From: Escarpia spicata | Taxonomy: Eukaryota; Annelida; Polychaeta; Sabellida; Siboglinidae | Assembly (NCBI GenBank): GCA_963995525.1 | Contig: OZ023214.1 | Coordinates: 14,909,260 to 14,973,259 of the forward strand | DNA length: 64,000 nucleotides | Direction of reading: 5' to 3' | In this document: positions 41,658-54,530 of the stretch, piece by piece | Layout: each line of letters starts with the position of its first letter | Numbering within the stretch: position 1 is the first letter of the stretch | Notes under the pieces: generated by a model | The model's input: the letters and a program-made list of their open reading frames with translations, nothing else | The model's database searches: none | What the model was told of the DNA's origin: nothing | Program-made: the position numbers and the translations under genes

Positions 41658-44600
41658 TATCTTGTCTAAAGCAGCAGTACATTCAGTACTCACGAGATAA
41701 ACATGTCCCATGTCAAAGTGTTCGAACAAAATTTATGCATATCACAGCATAACGGTATTTTAAGTGCACTTTTTTCGGCGGACGGATCCTTAATGTGGTC
41801 TCACCCCAAATAGATGTTTTGCATGTTACAAATCTTCACGAAGGCTAGACTGATATCAAGCTACACACATAACTAGATTAACCACAAATGGGAATGCATG
41901 TTACCGTTTTATCTCCGTCACGTAAGTTACAAGAACATATTACGTAAGTTATAGGTGTGAAAACTCATCCCCATTTGATGTTTTATCTTGTCTAAAGCAG
42001 CAGTACATTCAGTACTCACGAGACAAACATGTCCCATGTCAAAGTGTTCGAACAAAATTTATGCATATCACAGCATAACGGTATTTTAAGTGCACTTTTT
42101 TCGGCGGACGGATCCTTAATGTGGTCTCACCCCAAATAGATGTTTTGCATGTTACAAATCTTCACGAAGGCTAGACTGATATCAAGCTACACACATAACT
42201 AGATTAACCACAAATGGGAATGCATGTTACCGTTTTATCTCCGTCACGTAAGTTACAAGAACATATTACGTAAGTTATAGGTGTGAAAACTCATCCCCAT
42301 TTGATGTTTTATCTTGTCTAAAGCAGCAGTACATTCAGTACTCACGAGACAAACATGTCCCATGTCAAAGTGTTCGAACAAAATTTATGCATATCACAGC
42401 ATAACGGTATTTTAAGTGCACTTTTTTCGGCGGACGGATCCTTAATGTGGTCTCACCCCAAATAGATGTTTTGCATGTTACAAATCTTCACGAAGGCTAG
42501 ACTGATATCAAGCTACACACATAACTAGATTAACCACATATGGGAATGCATGTTACCGTTTTATCTCCGTCACGTAAGTTACAAGAACATATTACGTAAG
42601 TTATAGGTGTGAAAACTCATCCCCATTTGATGTTTTATCTTGTCTAAAGCAGCAGTACATTCAGTACTCACGATACAAACATGTCCCATGTCAAAGTGTT
42701 CGAACACAATTTATGCATATCACAGCATAACGGTATTTTAAGTGCACTTTTTTCGGTGGACGGATCCTTAATGTGGTCTTACCCCAAATAGATGTTTTGC
42801 ATGTTACAAATCTTCAGGAAGGCTAGACTGATATCAAGCTACACACATAACTAGATTAACCACAAATGGGAATGCATGTTACCGTTTTATCTCCGTCACG
42901 TAAGTTACAAGAACATATTACGTAAGTCATAGGTGTGAAAACTCATCCCCATTTGATGTTTTATGTTGTCTAAAGCAGCAGTACATTTAGTACTCACGAG
43001 ACAAACATGTCCCATGTCAAAGTGTTCGAACCAAATTTATGCATATCACAGCATAACGGTATTTTAAGTGCACTTTTTTCGGCGGACGGATCCTTAATGT
43101 GGTCTTACCCCAAATAGATGTTTTGCATGTTACAAATCTTCACGAAGGCTAGACTGAAATCAAGCTACACACATAACTAGATTAACCACAAATGGGAATG
43201 CATGTTACCGTTTTATCTCCGTCACGTAAGTTACAAGAACATATTACGTAAGTTATAGGTGTGAAAACTCATCCCCATTTGATGTTTTATGTTGTATAAA
43301 GCAGCAGTACATTTAGTACTCACGAGACAAACATGTCCCATGTCAAAGTGTTCGAACAAAATTTATGCATATCACAGCATAACGGTATTTTAAGTGCACT
43401 TTTTTCGGCGGACGGATCCTTAATGTGGTCTTACCCCAAATAGATGTTTTGCATGTTACAAATCTTCACGAAGGCTAGACTGATATCAAGCTACACACAT
43501 AACTAGATTAACCACAAATGGGAATGCATGTTACCGTTTTATCGCCGTCACGTAAGTTACAAGAACATATTACGTAAGTTATAGGTGTGAAAACTCATCC
43601 CCATTTGATGTTTTATCTTGTCTAAAGCAGCAGTACATTCAGTACTCACGACACAAACATGTCCCATGTCAAAGTGTTCGAACAAAATTTATGCATATCA
43701 CAGCATAACGGTATTTTAAGTGCACTTTTTTCGGCGGACGGATCCTTAATGTGGTCTTACCCCAAATAGATGTTTTGCATGTTACAAATCTTCACGAAGG
43801 CTAGACTGATATCAAGCCACACACATAACTAGATTAACCACAAATGGGAATGCATGTTACCGTTTTATCTCCGTCACGTAAGTTACAAGAACATATTACG
43901 TAAGTTATAGGTGTGAAAACTCATCCCCATTTGATGTTTTATCTTGTCTAAAGCAGCAGTACATTCAGTACTCACGAGACAAACATGTCCCATGTCAAAG
44001 TGTTCGAACAAAATTTATGCATATCACAGCATAACGGTATTTTAAGTGCACTTTTTTCGGCGGACGGATCCTTAATGTGGTCTCACCCCAAATAGATGTT
44101 TTGCATGTTACAAATCTTCACGAAGGCTAGACTGATATCAAGCTACACACATAACTAGATTAACCACAAATGGGAATGCATGTTACCGTTTTATCTCCGT
44201 CACGTAAGTTACAAGAACATATTACGTAAGTTATAGGTGTGAAAACTCATCCCCATTTGATGTTTTATCTTGTCTAAAGCAGCAGTACATTCAGTACTCA
44301 CGAGATAAACATGTCCCATGTCAAAGTGTTCGAACAAAATTTATGCATATCACAGCATAACGGTATTTTAAGTGCACTTTTTTCGGCGGACGGATCCTTA
44401 ATGTGGTCTCACCCCAAATAGATGTTTTGCATGTTACAAATCTTCACGAAGGCTAGACTGATATCAAGCTACACACATAACTAGATTAACCACAAATGGG
44501 AATGCATGTTACCGTTTTATCTCCGTCACGTAAGTTACAAGAACATATTACGTAAGTTATAGGTGTGAAAACTCATCCCCATTTGATGTTTTATCTTGTC

Positions 44601-44658
44601 TAAAGCAGCAGTACATTCAGTACTCACGAGACAAACATGTCCCATGTCAAAGTGTTCC
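40660..44658 (+). repeat. 8-unit-offset duplication reaching the inversion (2,608 bp)
   Basis: About 40,660-42,050 matches about 43,268-44,658 at offset 2,608. Markers are TATGTTGT...CATTTAGTACTC, TATCGCCGTCACG (40,934; 43,542), CACGACACAAAC (41,040; 43,648), GCCACACACATAAC and CACGAGATAAAC (41,695; 44,303). Between the copies lie units with CACATATGGG (42,533) and GGTGGACGG (about 42,755), a pair also seen 12 units earlier at 38.6-38.9 kb. The right copy runs to within a few bases of the orientation flip, so the flip cut into an already duplicated block. Confidence 0.8.
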
Positions 44659-44680
44659 AACAAAATTCGTGAAGATTTGT
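44655..44680. other. Array inversion junction (tail-to-tail flip inside a monomer)
   Basis: The forward unit proceeds normally through AGTGTTC, one private change (TTCCAAC instead of TTCGAAC) and CAAAATT up to 44,667. It should continue TATGCAT, but reads CGTGAAGATTTG, which is the reverse complement of CAAATCTTCACG from another part of the unit. The forward sequence has CAAAATTTATG and the reverse unit has GCCTTCGTGAAG, so the two bases TT at 44,666-44,667 could belong to either side. That is 2 bp of microhomology and no inserted sequence. The break points are at non-equivalent positions of the monomer, which points to illegitimate joining rather than homologous exchange. A misassembly is the main alternative. 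Confidence 0.93.
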
Positions 44681-44934
44681 AACATGCAAAACATCTATTT
44701 GGGGTAAGACCACATTAAGGATCCGTCCGCCGAAAAATGTGCACTTAAAATACCGTTATGCTGTGATATGCATAAATTTTGTTCGAACACTTTGACATGG
44801 GACATGTTTGTCTCGTGAGTACTGAATGTACTGCTGCTTTAGACAAGATAAAACATCAAATGGGGATGAGTTTTTACACCTATAACTTACGTAATATGTT
44901 CTTGTAACTTACGTGACGGAGATAAAACGGTAAC

Positions 44935-45167
44935 ATGCATTCCCATTTGTGGTTAATCTAGTTATGTGTGTAGCTTGATATAAGTCTAGCCTTCGTGAAG
45001 ATTTGTAACATGCAAAACATCTATTTGGGGTAAGACCACATTGAGGATCCGTCCGCCGAAAAAAAGTGCACTACAAATACCGTTATGCTGTGATATGCAT
45101 AAATTTTGTTCAAACACTCTGACATGGGACATGTTTGTCTCGTGAGTACTGAATGTACTGCTGCTTT
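44935..45167 (-). repeat. Truncated monomer 1 (233 bp, 94-bp deletion)
   Basis: GCTGCTTT runs directly into ATGCATTCCC, skipping the 94 bp that hold the whole ACGTAAGTTA/TTACGTAA element. The parent unit was the 327-bp type with seven A and CACTACAAATACC, which explains 233 rather than 232 bp. The same unit carries CATTGAGGATCC and TTCAAACACTCTGAC, markers shared with the two other truncated units. Confidence 0.9.
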
Positions 45168-46147
45168 ATGCATTCCCATTTGTGGTTAATCTAGTTATGT
45201 GTGTAGCTTGATATCAGTCTAGCCTTCGTGAAGATTTGTAACATGCAAAACATCTATTTGGGGTAAGACCACATTAAGGATCCGTCCGCCGAAAAAAGTG
45301 CACTTAAAATACCGTTATGCTGTGATATGCATAAATTTTGTTCGAACACTTTGACATGGGACATGTTTGTCTCGTGAGTACTGAATGTACTGCTGCTTTA
45401 GACAAGATAAAATATCAAATGGGGATGAGTTTTCCCACCTATAACTTACGTAATATGTTCTTGTAACTTACGTGACGGAGATAAAACGGTAACATGCATT
45501 CCCATTTGTGGTTAATCTAGTTATGTGTGTAGCTTGATATCAGTCTAGCCTTCGTGAAGATTTGTAACATGCAAAACATCTATTTGGGGTAAGACCACAT
45601 TAAGGATCCGTCCGCCGAAAAAAAGTGCACTACAAATACCGTTATGCTGTGATATGCATAAATTTTGTTCGAACATTCTGATATGGGACATGTTTGTCTC
45701 GTGAGTACTGAATGTACTGCTGCTTTAGACAAGATAAAACATCAAATGGGGATGAGTTTTCACACCTATAACTTACGTAATATGTTCTTGTAACTTACGT
45801 GACGGAGATATAACGGTAACATGCATTCCCATTTGTGGTTAATCTAGTTATGTGTGTAGCTTGATATCAGTCTAGCCTTCGTGAAGATTTGTAACATGCA
45901 AAACATCTATTTGGGGTAAGACCACATTAAGGATCCGTCCGCCGAAAAAAAGTGCACTACAAATACCGTTAATCTGTGATATGCATAAATTTTGTTCGAA
46001 CACTCTGACATGGGACATGTTTGTCTCGTGAGTACTGAATGTACTGCTGCTTTAGACAAGATAAAACATCAAATGGGGATGAGTTTTCACACCTATAACT
46101 TACGTAATATGTTCTTGTAACTTACGTGACGGAGATAAAACGGTAAC

Positions 46148-46380
46148 ATGCATTCCCATTTGTGGTTAATCTAGTTATGTGTGTAGCTTGATATCAGTCT
46201 AGCCTTCGTGAAGATTTGTAACATGCAAAACATCTATTTGGGGTAAGACCACATTGAGGATCCGTCCGCCGAAAAAAAGTGCACTACAAATACCGTTATG
46301 CTGTGATATGCCTAAATTTTGTTCAAACACTCTGACATGGGACATGTTTGTCTCGTGAGTACTGAATGTACTGCTGCTTT
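46148..46380 (-). repeat. Truncated monomer 2 (233 bp, same deletion)
   Basis: The junction GCTTTATGCATTCCC at 46,376-46,390 is identical to that of the first truncated unit, with the same companion markers CATTGAGG and TTCAAACACTCTGAC. It additionally has ATATGCCTAAATTTT. A single deletion event followed by duplication explains all copies. Confidence 0.9.
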
Positions 46381-49300
46381 ATGCATTCCCATTTGTGGTT
46401 AATCTAGTTATGTGTGTAGCTTGATATCAGTCTAGCCTTCGTGAAGATTTGTAACATGCAAAACATCTATTTGGGGTAAGACCACATTAAGGATCCGTCC
46501 GCCGAAAAAAGTGCACTTAAAATACCGTTATGCTGTGATATGCATAAATTTTGTTCGAACACTTTGATATGGGACATGTTTGTCTCGTGAGTACTGAATG
46601 TACTGCTGCTTTAGACAAGATAAAACACCAAATGGGGATGAGTTTTCACACCTATAACTTACGTAATATGTTCTTGTAACTTACGTGACGGAGATAAAAC
46701 GGTAACATGCATTCCCATTTGTGGTTAATCTAGTTATGTGTGTAGCTTGATATCAGTCTAGCCTTCGTGAAGATTTGTAACATGCAAAACATCTATTTGG
46801 GGTAAGACCACATTAAGGATCCGTCCGCCGAAAAAAGTGCACTTAAAATACCGTTATGCTGTGATATGCAAACATTTTGTTCGAACACTTTGACATGGGA
46901 CATGTTTGTCTCGTGAGTACTGAATGTACTGTTGCTTTAGACAAGATAAAACATCAAATGGGGATGAGTTTTCACACCTATAACTTACGTAATATGTTCT
47001 TGTAACTTACGTGACGGAGATAAAACGGTAACATGCATTCCCATTTGTGGTTAATCTAGTTATGTGTGTAGCTTGATATCAGTCTAGCCTTCGTGAAGAT
47101 TTGTAACATGCAAAACATCTATTTGGTGTAAGACCACATTAAGGATCCGTCCGCCGAAAAAAGTGCACTTAAAATACCGTTATGCTGTGATATGCATAAA
47201 TTTTGTTCGAACACTTTGACATGGGACATGTTTGTCTCGTGAGTACTGAATGTACTGCTGCTTTAGACAAGATAAAACATCAAATGGGGATGAGTTTTCA
47301 CACATATAACTTACGTAATATGTTCTTGTAACTTACGTGACGGAGATAAAACGGTAACATGCATTCCCATTTGTGGTTAATCTAGTTATGTGTGTAGCTT
47401 GATATCAGTCTAGCCTTCGTGAAGATTTGTAACATGCAAAACATCTATTTGGGGTAAGACCACATTAAGGATCCGTCCGCCGAAAAAAGTGCACTTAAAA
47501 TACCGTTATGCTGTGATATGCATAAATTTGGTTTGAACACTTTGACATGGGACATGTTTGTCTCGTGAGTACTGAATGTACTGCTGCTTTAGACAAGATA
47601 AAATATCAAATGGGGATGAGTTTTCACACCTATAACTTACGTAATATGTTCTTGTAACTTACGTGACGGATATAAAACGGTAACATGCATTCCCATTTGT
47701 GGTTAATCTAGTTATGTGTGTAGCTTGATATCAGTCTAGCCTTCGTGAAGATTTGTAACATGCAAAACATCTATTTGGGGTAAGACCACATTCAGGATCC
47801 GTCCGCCGAAAAAAAGTGCACTTAAAATACCATTATGCTGTGATATGCATACATTTTGTTCGAACACTTTGATATGGTACATGTTTGTCTCGTGAGTACT
47901 GAATGTACTGCTGCTTTAGACAAGATAAAACATCAAATGGGGATGAGTTTTCACACCTATAACTTACGTAATATGTTCTTGTAACTTACGTGACGGAGAT
48001 AAAACGGTAACATGCATTCCCATTTGTGGTTAATCTAGTTATGTGTGTAGCTGGATATCTGTCGAGCCTTCGTGAAGATTTGTAACATGCAAAACATCTA
48101 TTTGGGGTAAGACCACATTAAGGATCCGTCCGCCGAAAAAAGTGCACTTAAAATACCGTTATGCTGTGATATGTATAAATTTTGTTCGAACACTTTGACA
48201 TGGGACATGGTTGTCTCGTGAATACTGAATGTACTGCTGCTTTAGACAAGATAAAACATCAAATGGGGATGAGTTTTCACACCTATAACTTACGTAATAT
48301 GTTCTTGTAACTTACGTGACGGAGATAAAACGGTAACATGCATTCCCATTTGTGGTTAATCTAGTTATGTGTGTAGCTTGATATCAGTCTAGCCTTCGTG
48401 AAGATTTGTAACATGCTGAACATCTATTTGGGGTAAGACCACATTCAGGATCCCTCCGCCGAAAAAAGTGCAATTAAAATACCGTTTTCTGTTATATGTA
48501 TAAATTGGGTTCGAACACTTTGACATGGGACATGTTTGTCTCGTGAGTACTGAATGTACTGCTGCTTTAGACAAGATAAAACATCAAATGGGGATGAGTT
48601 TTCACCCCTATAACTTACGTAATATGTTCTTGTAACTTACGTGACGGAGATAAAACGGTAACATGCATTCCCATTTGTGGTTAATCTAGTTATGTGTGTA
48701 GCTTGATATCAGTCTAGCCTTCGTGAAGATTTGTAACATGCAAAACATCTATTTGGGGTGAGACCACATTAAGGATCCGTCCGCCGAAAAAAGTGCACTT
48801 AAAATACCGTTATGCTGTGATATGCATACATTTTGTTCGAACACTTTGACATGGGACATGTTTGTCTCGTGAGTACTGAATGTACTGCTGCTTTAGACAA
48901 GATAAAACATCAAATGGGGATGAGTTTTCACACCTATAACTTACGTAATATGTTCTTGTAACTTACGTGACGGAGATAAAACGGTAACATGCATTCACAT
49001 TTGTGATTAATCTAGTTATGTGTGTAGCTTGATATCAGTCTAGCCTTCGTGAAGATTTGTAACATGCAAAACATCTATTTGGGGTAAGACCACATTAAGG
49101 ATCCGTCCGCCGAAAAAAGTGCACTTAAAATACCGTTATGCTGTGATATGCATAAATTTTGTTCGAACACTTTGACATGGGACATGTTTGTTTCGTGAGT
49201 ACTGAATGTACTGCTGCTTTAGACAAGATGAAACATCAAATGGGGATGAGTTTTCACACCTATAACTTACGTAATATGTTCTTGTAACTTACGTGACGGA

Positions 49301-49699
49301 GATAAAACGGTAACATGCATTCCCATTTGTGGTTAATCTAGTTATGTGTGTAGCTTGATATCAGTCTAGCCTTCGTGAAGATTTGTAACATGCAAAACAT
49401 CTATTTGGGGTAAGACCACATTAAGGATCCGTCCGCCGAAAAAAGTGCACTTAAAATACCGTTATGCTGTGATATGCATACATTTTGTTCGAACACTTTG
49501 ACATGGGACATGTTTGTCTCGTGAGTACTGAATGTACTGCTGCTTTAGACAAGATAAAACATCAAATGGGGATGAGTTTTCACACCTATAACTTACGTAA
49601 TATGTTCTTGTAACTTACGTGACGGAGATAAAACGGTAACATGCATTCCCATTTGTGGTTAATCTAGTTATGTGTGTAGCTTGATATCAGTCTAGCCTT

Positions 49700-52600
49700 C
49701 GTGAAGATTTGTAACATGCAAAACATCTATTTGGGGTAAGACCACATTAAGGATCCGTCCGCCGAAGAAAGTGCACTTAAAATACCGTTATGCTGTGATA
49801 TGCATAAATTGTGTTCGAACACTTTGACATGGGACATGTTTGTCTCGTGAGTACTGAATGTACTGCTGCTTTAGACAAGATAAAACATCAAATGGGGATG
49901 AGTTTTCACACCTATAACTTACGTAATATGTTCTTGTAACTTACGTGACGGAGATAGAACGGTAACATGCATTCCCATTTGTGGTTAATCTAGTTATGTG
50001 TGTAGCTGGATATCAGTCTAGCCTTCGTGAAGATTTGTAACATGCAAAACATCTATTTGGGGTAAGACCACATCTAGGATCCGTCCGCCGAAAAAAGTGC
50101 ACTTAAAATACCGTTATGCTGTGATATGCATAAATTTTGTTCGAACACTTTGACATGGGACATGTTTGTCTCGTGAGTACTGAATGTACTGCTGCTTTAG
50201 ACAAGATAAAACATCAAATGGCGATGAGTTTTCACACCTATAACTTACGTAATATGTTCTTGTAACTTACGTGACGGAGATAAAACGGTAACATGCATTC
50301 CCATTTGTGGTTAATCTAGTTATGTGTGTAGCTTGATATCAGTCTAGCCTTCGTGAAGATTTGTAACATGCAAAACATCTATTTGGGGTAAGACCACATT
50401 AAGGATCCGTCCGCCGAAAAAAGTGCACTTAAAATACCGTTATGCTGTGATATGCATAAATTTTGTTCGAACACTTTGACATGGGACATGTTTGTCTCGT
50501 GAGTACTGAATGTACTGCTGCTTTAGACAAGATGAAACATCAAATGGGGATGAGTTTTCACACCTATAACTTACGTAATATGTTCTTGTAACTTACGTGA
50601 CGGAGATAAAACGGTAACATGCATTCCCATTTGTGGTTTATCTAGTTATGTGTGTAGCTTGATATCAGTCTAGCCTTCGTGAAGATTTGTAACATGCAAA
50701 ACATCTATTTGGGGTAAGACCACATTAAGGATCCGTCCGCCGAAAAAAGTGCACTTAAAATACCGTTATGCTGTGATATGCATACATTTTGTTCGAACAC
50801 TTTGACATGGGACATGTTTGTCTCGTGAGTACTGAATGTACTGCTGCTTTAGACAAGATAAAACATCAAATGGGGATGAGTTTTCACACCTATAACTTAC
50901 GTAATATGTTCTTGTAACTTACGTGACGGAGATAAAACGGTAACATGCATTCCCATTTGTGGTTAATCTAGTTATGTGTGTAGCTTGATATCAGTCTAGC
51001 CTTCGTGAAGATTTGTAACATGCAAAACATCTATTTGGGGTAAGACCACATTAAGGATCCGTCCGCCGAAAAAAGTGCACTTAAAATACCGTTATGCTGT
51101 GATATGCATAAATTTTGTTCGAACACTTTGACATGGGACATGTTTGTCTCGTGAGTACTGAATGTACTGCTGCTTTAGACAAGATAAAACATCAAATGGG
51201 GATGAGTTTTCACACCTATAACTTACGTAATATGTTCTTGTAACTTACGTGACGGAGATAAAACGGTAACATGCATTCCCATTTGTGGTTAATCTAGTTA
51301 TGTGTGTAGATTGATATCAGTCTAGCCTTCGTGAAGATTTTTAACATGCTGAACATCTATTTGGGGTAAGACCACATTCAGGATCCCTCCGCCGAAAAAA
51401 GTGCACTTAAAATACCGTTTTCTGTTATATGTATTAATTTGGTTCGAACACTTTGACATGGGACATGTTTGTCTCGTGAGTACTGAATGTACTGCTGCTT
51501 TAGACAAGATAAAACATCAAATGGGGATGAGTTTTCACACCTATAACTTACGTAATATGTTCTTGTAACTTACGTGACGGAGATAAAACGGTAACATGCA
51601 TTCCCATTTGTGGTTAATCTAGTTATGTGTGTAGCTTGATATCAGTCTAGCCTTCGTGAAGATTTGTAACATGCAAAACATCTATTTGGGGTAAGACCAC
51701 ATTAAGGATCCGTCCGCCGAAGAAAGTGCACTTAAAATACCGTTATGCTGTGATATGCATAAATTTTGTTCGAACACTTTGACATGGGACATGTTTGTCT
51801 CGTGAGTACTGAATGTACTGCTGCTTTAGACAAGATAAAACATCAAATGGGGATGAGTTTTCACACCTATAACTTACGTAATATGTTCTTGTAACTTACG
51901 TGACGGAGATAGAACGGTAACATGCATTCCCATTTGTGGTTAATCTAGTTATGTGTGTAGCTGGATATCAGTCTAGCCTTCGTGAAGATTTGTAACATGC
52001 AAAACATCTATTTGGGGTAAGACCACATCTAGGATCCGTCCGCCGAAAAAAGTGCACTTAAAATACCGTTATGCTGTGATATGCATAAATTTTGTTCGAA
52101 CACTTTGACATGGGACATGTTTGTCTCGTGAGTACTGAATGTACTGCTGCTTTAGACAAGATAAAACATCAAATGGCGATGAGTTTTCACACCTATAACT
52201 TACGTAATATGTTCTTGTAACTTACGTGACGGAGATAAAACGGTAACATGCATTCCCATTTGTGGTTAATCTAGTTATGTGTGTAGCTTGATATCAGTCT
52301 AGCCTTCGTGAAGATTTGTAACATGCAAAACATCTATTTGGGGTAAGACCACATTAAGGATCCGTCCGCCGAAAAAAGTGCACTTAAAATACCGTTATGC
52401 TGTGATATGCATAAATTTTGTTCGAACACTTTGACATGGGACATGTTTGTCTCGTGAGTACTGAATGTACTGCTGCTTTAGACAAGATGAAACATCAAAT
52501 GGGGATGAGTTTTCACACCTATAACTTACGTAATATGTTCTTGTAACTTACGTGACGGAGATAAAACGGTAACATGCATTCCCATTTGTGGTTAATCTAG

Positions 52601-53660
52601 TTATGTGTGTAGCTTGATATCAGTCTAGCCTTCGTGAAGATTTGTAACATGCAAAACATCTATTTGGGGTAAGACCACATTAAGGATCCGTCCGCCGAAA
52701 AAAGTGCACTTAAAATACCGTTATGCTGTGATATGCATACATTTTGTTCGAACACTTTGACATGGGACATGTTTGTCTCGTGAGTACTGAATGTACTGCT
52801 GCTTTAGACAAGATAAAACATCAAATGGGGATGAGTTTTCACACCTATAACTTACGTAATATGTTCTTGTAACTTACGTGACGGAGATAAAACGGTAACA
52901 TGCATTCCCATTTGTGGTTAATCTAGTTATGTGTGTAGCTTGATATCAGTCTAGCCTTCGTGAAGATTTGTAACATGCAAAACATCTATTTGGGGTAAGA
53001 CCACATTAAGGATCCGTCCGCCGAAAAAAGTGCACTTAAAATACCGTTATGCTGTGATATGCATAAATTTTGTTCGAACACTTTGACATGGGACATGTTT
53101 GTCTCGTGAGTACTGAATGTACTGCTGCTTTAGACAAGATAAAACATCAAATGGGGATGAGTTTTCACACCTATAACTTACGTAATATGTTCTTGTAACT
53201 TACGTGACGGAGATAAAACGGTAACATGCATTCCCATTTGTGGTTAATCTAGTTATGTGTGTAGATTGATATCAGTCTAGCCTTCGTGAAGATTTTTAAC
53301 ATGCTGAACATCTATTTGGGGTAAGACCACATTCAGGATCCCTCCGCCGAAAAAAGTGCACTTAAAATACCGTTTTCTGTTATATGTATTAATTTGGTTC
53401 GAACACTTTGACATGGGACATGTTTGTCTCGTGAGTACTGAATGTACTGCTGCTTTAGACAAGATAAAACATCAAATGGGGATGAGTTTTCACACCTATA
53501 ACTTACGTAATATGTTCTTGTAACTTACGTGACGGAGATAAAACGGTAACATGCATTCCCATTTGTGGTTAATCTAGTTATGTGTGTAGCTGGATATCAG
53601 TCTAGCCTTCGTGAAGATTTGTAACATGCAAAACATCTATTTGGGGTAAGACCACATCTA
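49700..53660 (-). repeat. 6-mer higher-order repeat, two tandem copies (1,955 bp)
   Basis: The marker order is: GAAGAAAG (49,764; 51,719), GATAGAACGG, AGCTGGATATC, CATCTAGGATCC, GGCGATGAG, GATGAAACATC, GCATACATTTTG, a plain unit, then type B with GATTTTTAACATGC (51,322; 53,277). The period is 6 x 326 minus 1 for the B unit. Part of a third copy follows (CTGGATATC and CATCTAGG at about 53.6 kb, without GATAGAACGG or GGCGATGAG) before the 8.4-kb repeat restarts. The block also recurs at 58.4-60.4 kb. Confidence 0.86.
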
Positions 53661-54530
53661 GGATCCGTCCGCCGAAAAAAGTGCACTTAAAATACCGTTA
53701 TGCTGTGATATGCATAAATTTTGTTCGAACACTTTGACATGGGACATGTTTGTCTCGTGAGTACTGAATGTACTGCTGCTTTAGACAAGATAAAACATCA
53801 AATGGGGATGAGTTTTCACACCTATAACTTACGTAATATGTTCTTGTAACTTACGTGACGGAGATAAAACGGTAACATGCATTCCCATTTGTGGTTAATC
53901 TAGTTATGTGTGTAGCTTGATATCAGTCTAGCCTTCGTGAAGATTTGTAACATGCAAAACATCTATTTGGGGTAAGACCACATTAAGGATCCGTCCGCCG
54001 AAAAAAAGTGCACTACAAATACCGTTATGCTGTGATATGCATAAATTTTGTTCGAACATTCTGATATGGGACATGTTTGTCTCGTGAGTACTGAATGTAC
54101 TGCTGCTTTAGACAAGATAAAACATCAAATGGGGATGAGTTTTCACACCTATAACTTACGTAATATGTTCTTGTAACTTACGTGACGGAGATATAACGGT
54201 AACATGCATTCCCATTTGTGGTTAATCTAGTTATGTGTGTAGCTTGATATCAGTCTAGCCTTCGTGAAGATTTGTAACATGCAAAACATCTATTTGGGGT
54301 AAGACCACATTAAGGATCCGTCCGCCGAAAAAAAGTGCACTACAAATACCGTTATGCTGTGATATGCATAAATTTTGTTCGAACACTCTGACATGGGACA
54401 TGTTTGTCTCGTGAGTACTGAATGTACTGCTGCTTTAGACAAGATAAAACATCAAATGGGGATGAGTTTTCACACCTATAACTTACGTAATATGTTCTTG
54501 TAACTTACGTGACGGAGATAAAACGGTAAC

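Larger units (their letters stand above)
1..44667 (+). repeat. Satellite array, forward-orientation arm (about 137 units of 326 bp)
   Basis: Head-to-tail copies of one roughly 326-bp unit fill this whole stretch with no unique sequence between them. The phase is easy to follow from the BamHI site: GGATCC begins at 62, 388 and 714 and stays in register, for example at 5,930. Any two corresponding positions differ by a multiple of 326, less one base for each 325-bp type-B unit and plus one for each unit with CTCCTATCACG in place of CTCCGTCACG. Copies differ by a handful of substitutions, and variants recur in blocks, as expected from unequal exchange and gene conversion. The left edge of the array lies outside the window. 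No reading frame is kept open across units. This is a eukaryotic satellite; I do not recognise a named family or species. Confidence 0.97.

Noticed and set aside
44660..44670. Transposon terminal repeat or target-site duplication at the inversion
   Set aside because: No foreign sequence, terminal inverted repeat or duplicated target is present; only two shared bases occur at the join.
44640..44700. Flip as a plain fold-back sequencing artefact
   Set aside because: A fold-back would make the right arm the reverse complement of the immediately preceding left arm. Instead, the right arm near the flip has 233-bp units, CACTACAAATACC units and different markers, while the left has the TATCGCCGTCACG 4-mer. 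A chimeric join of two distant satellite blocks cannot be excluded.
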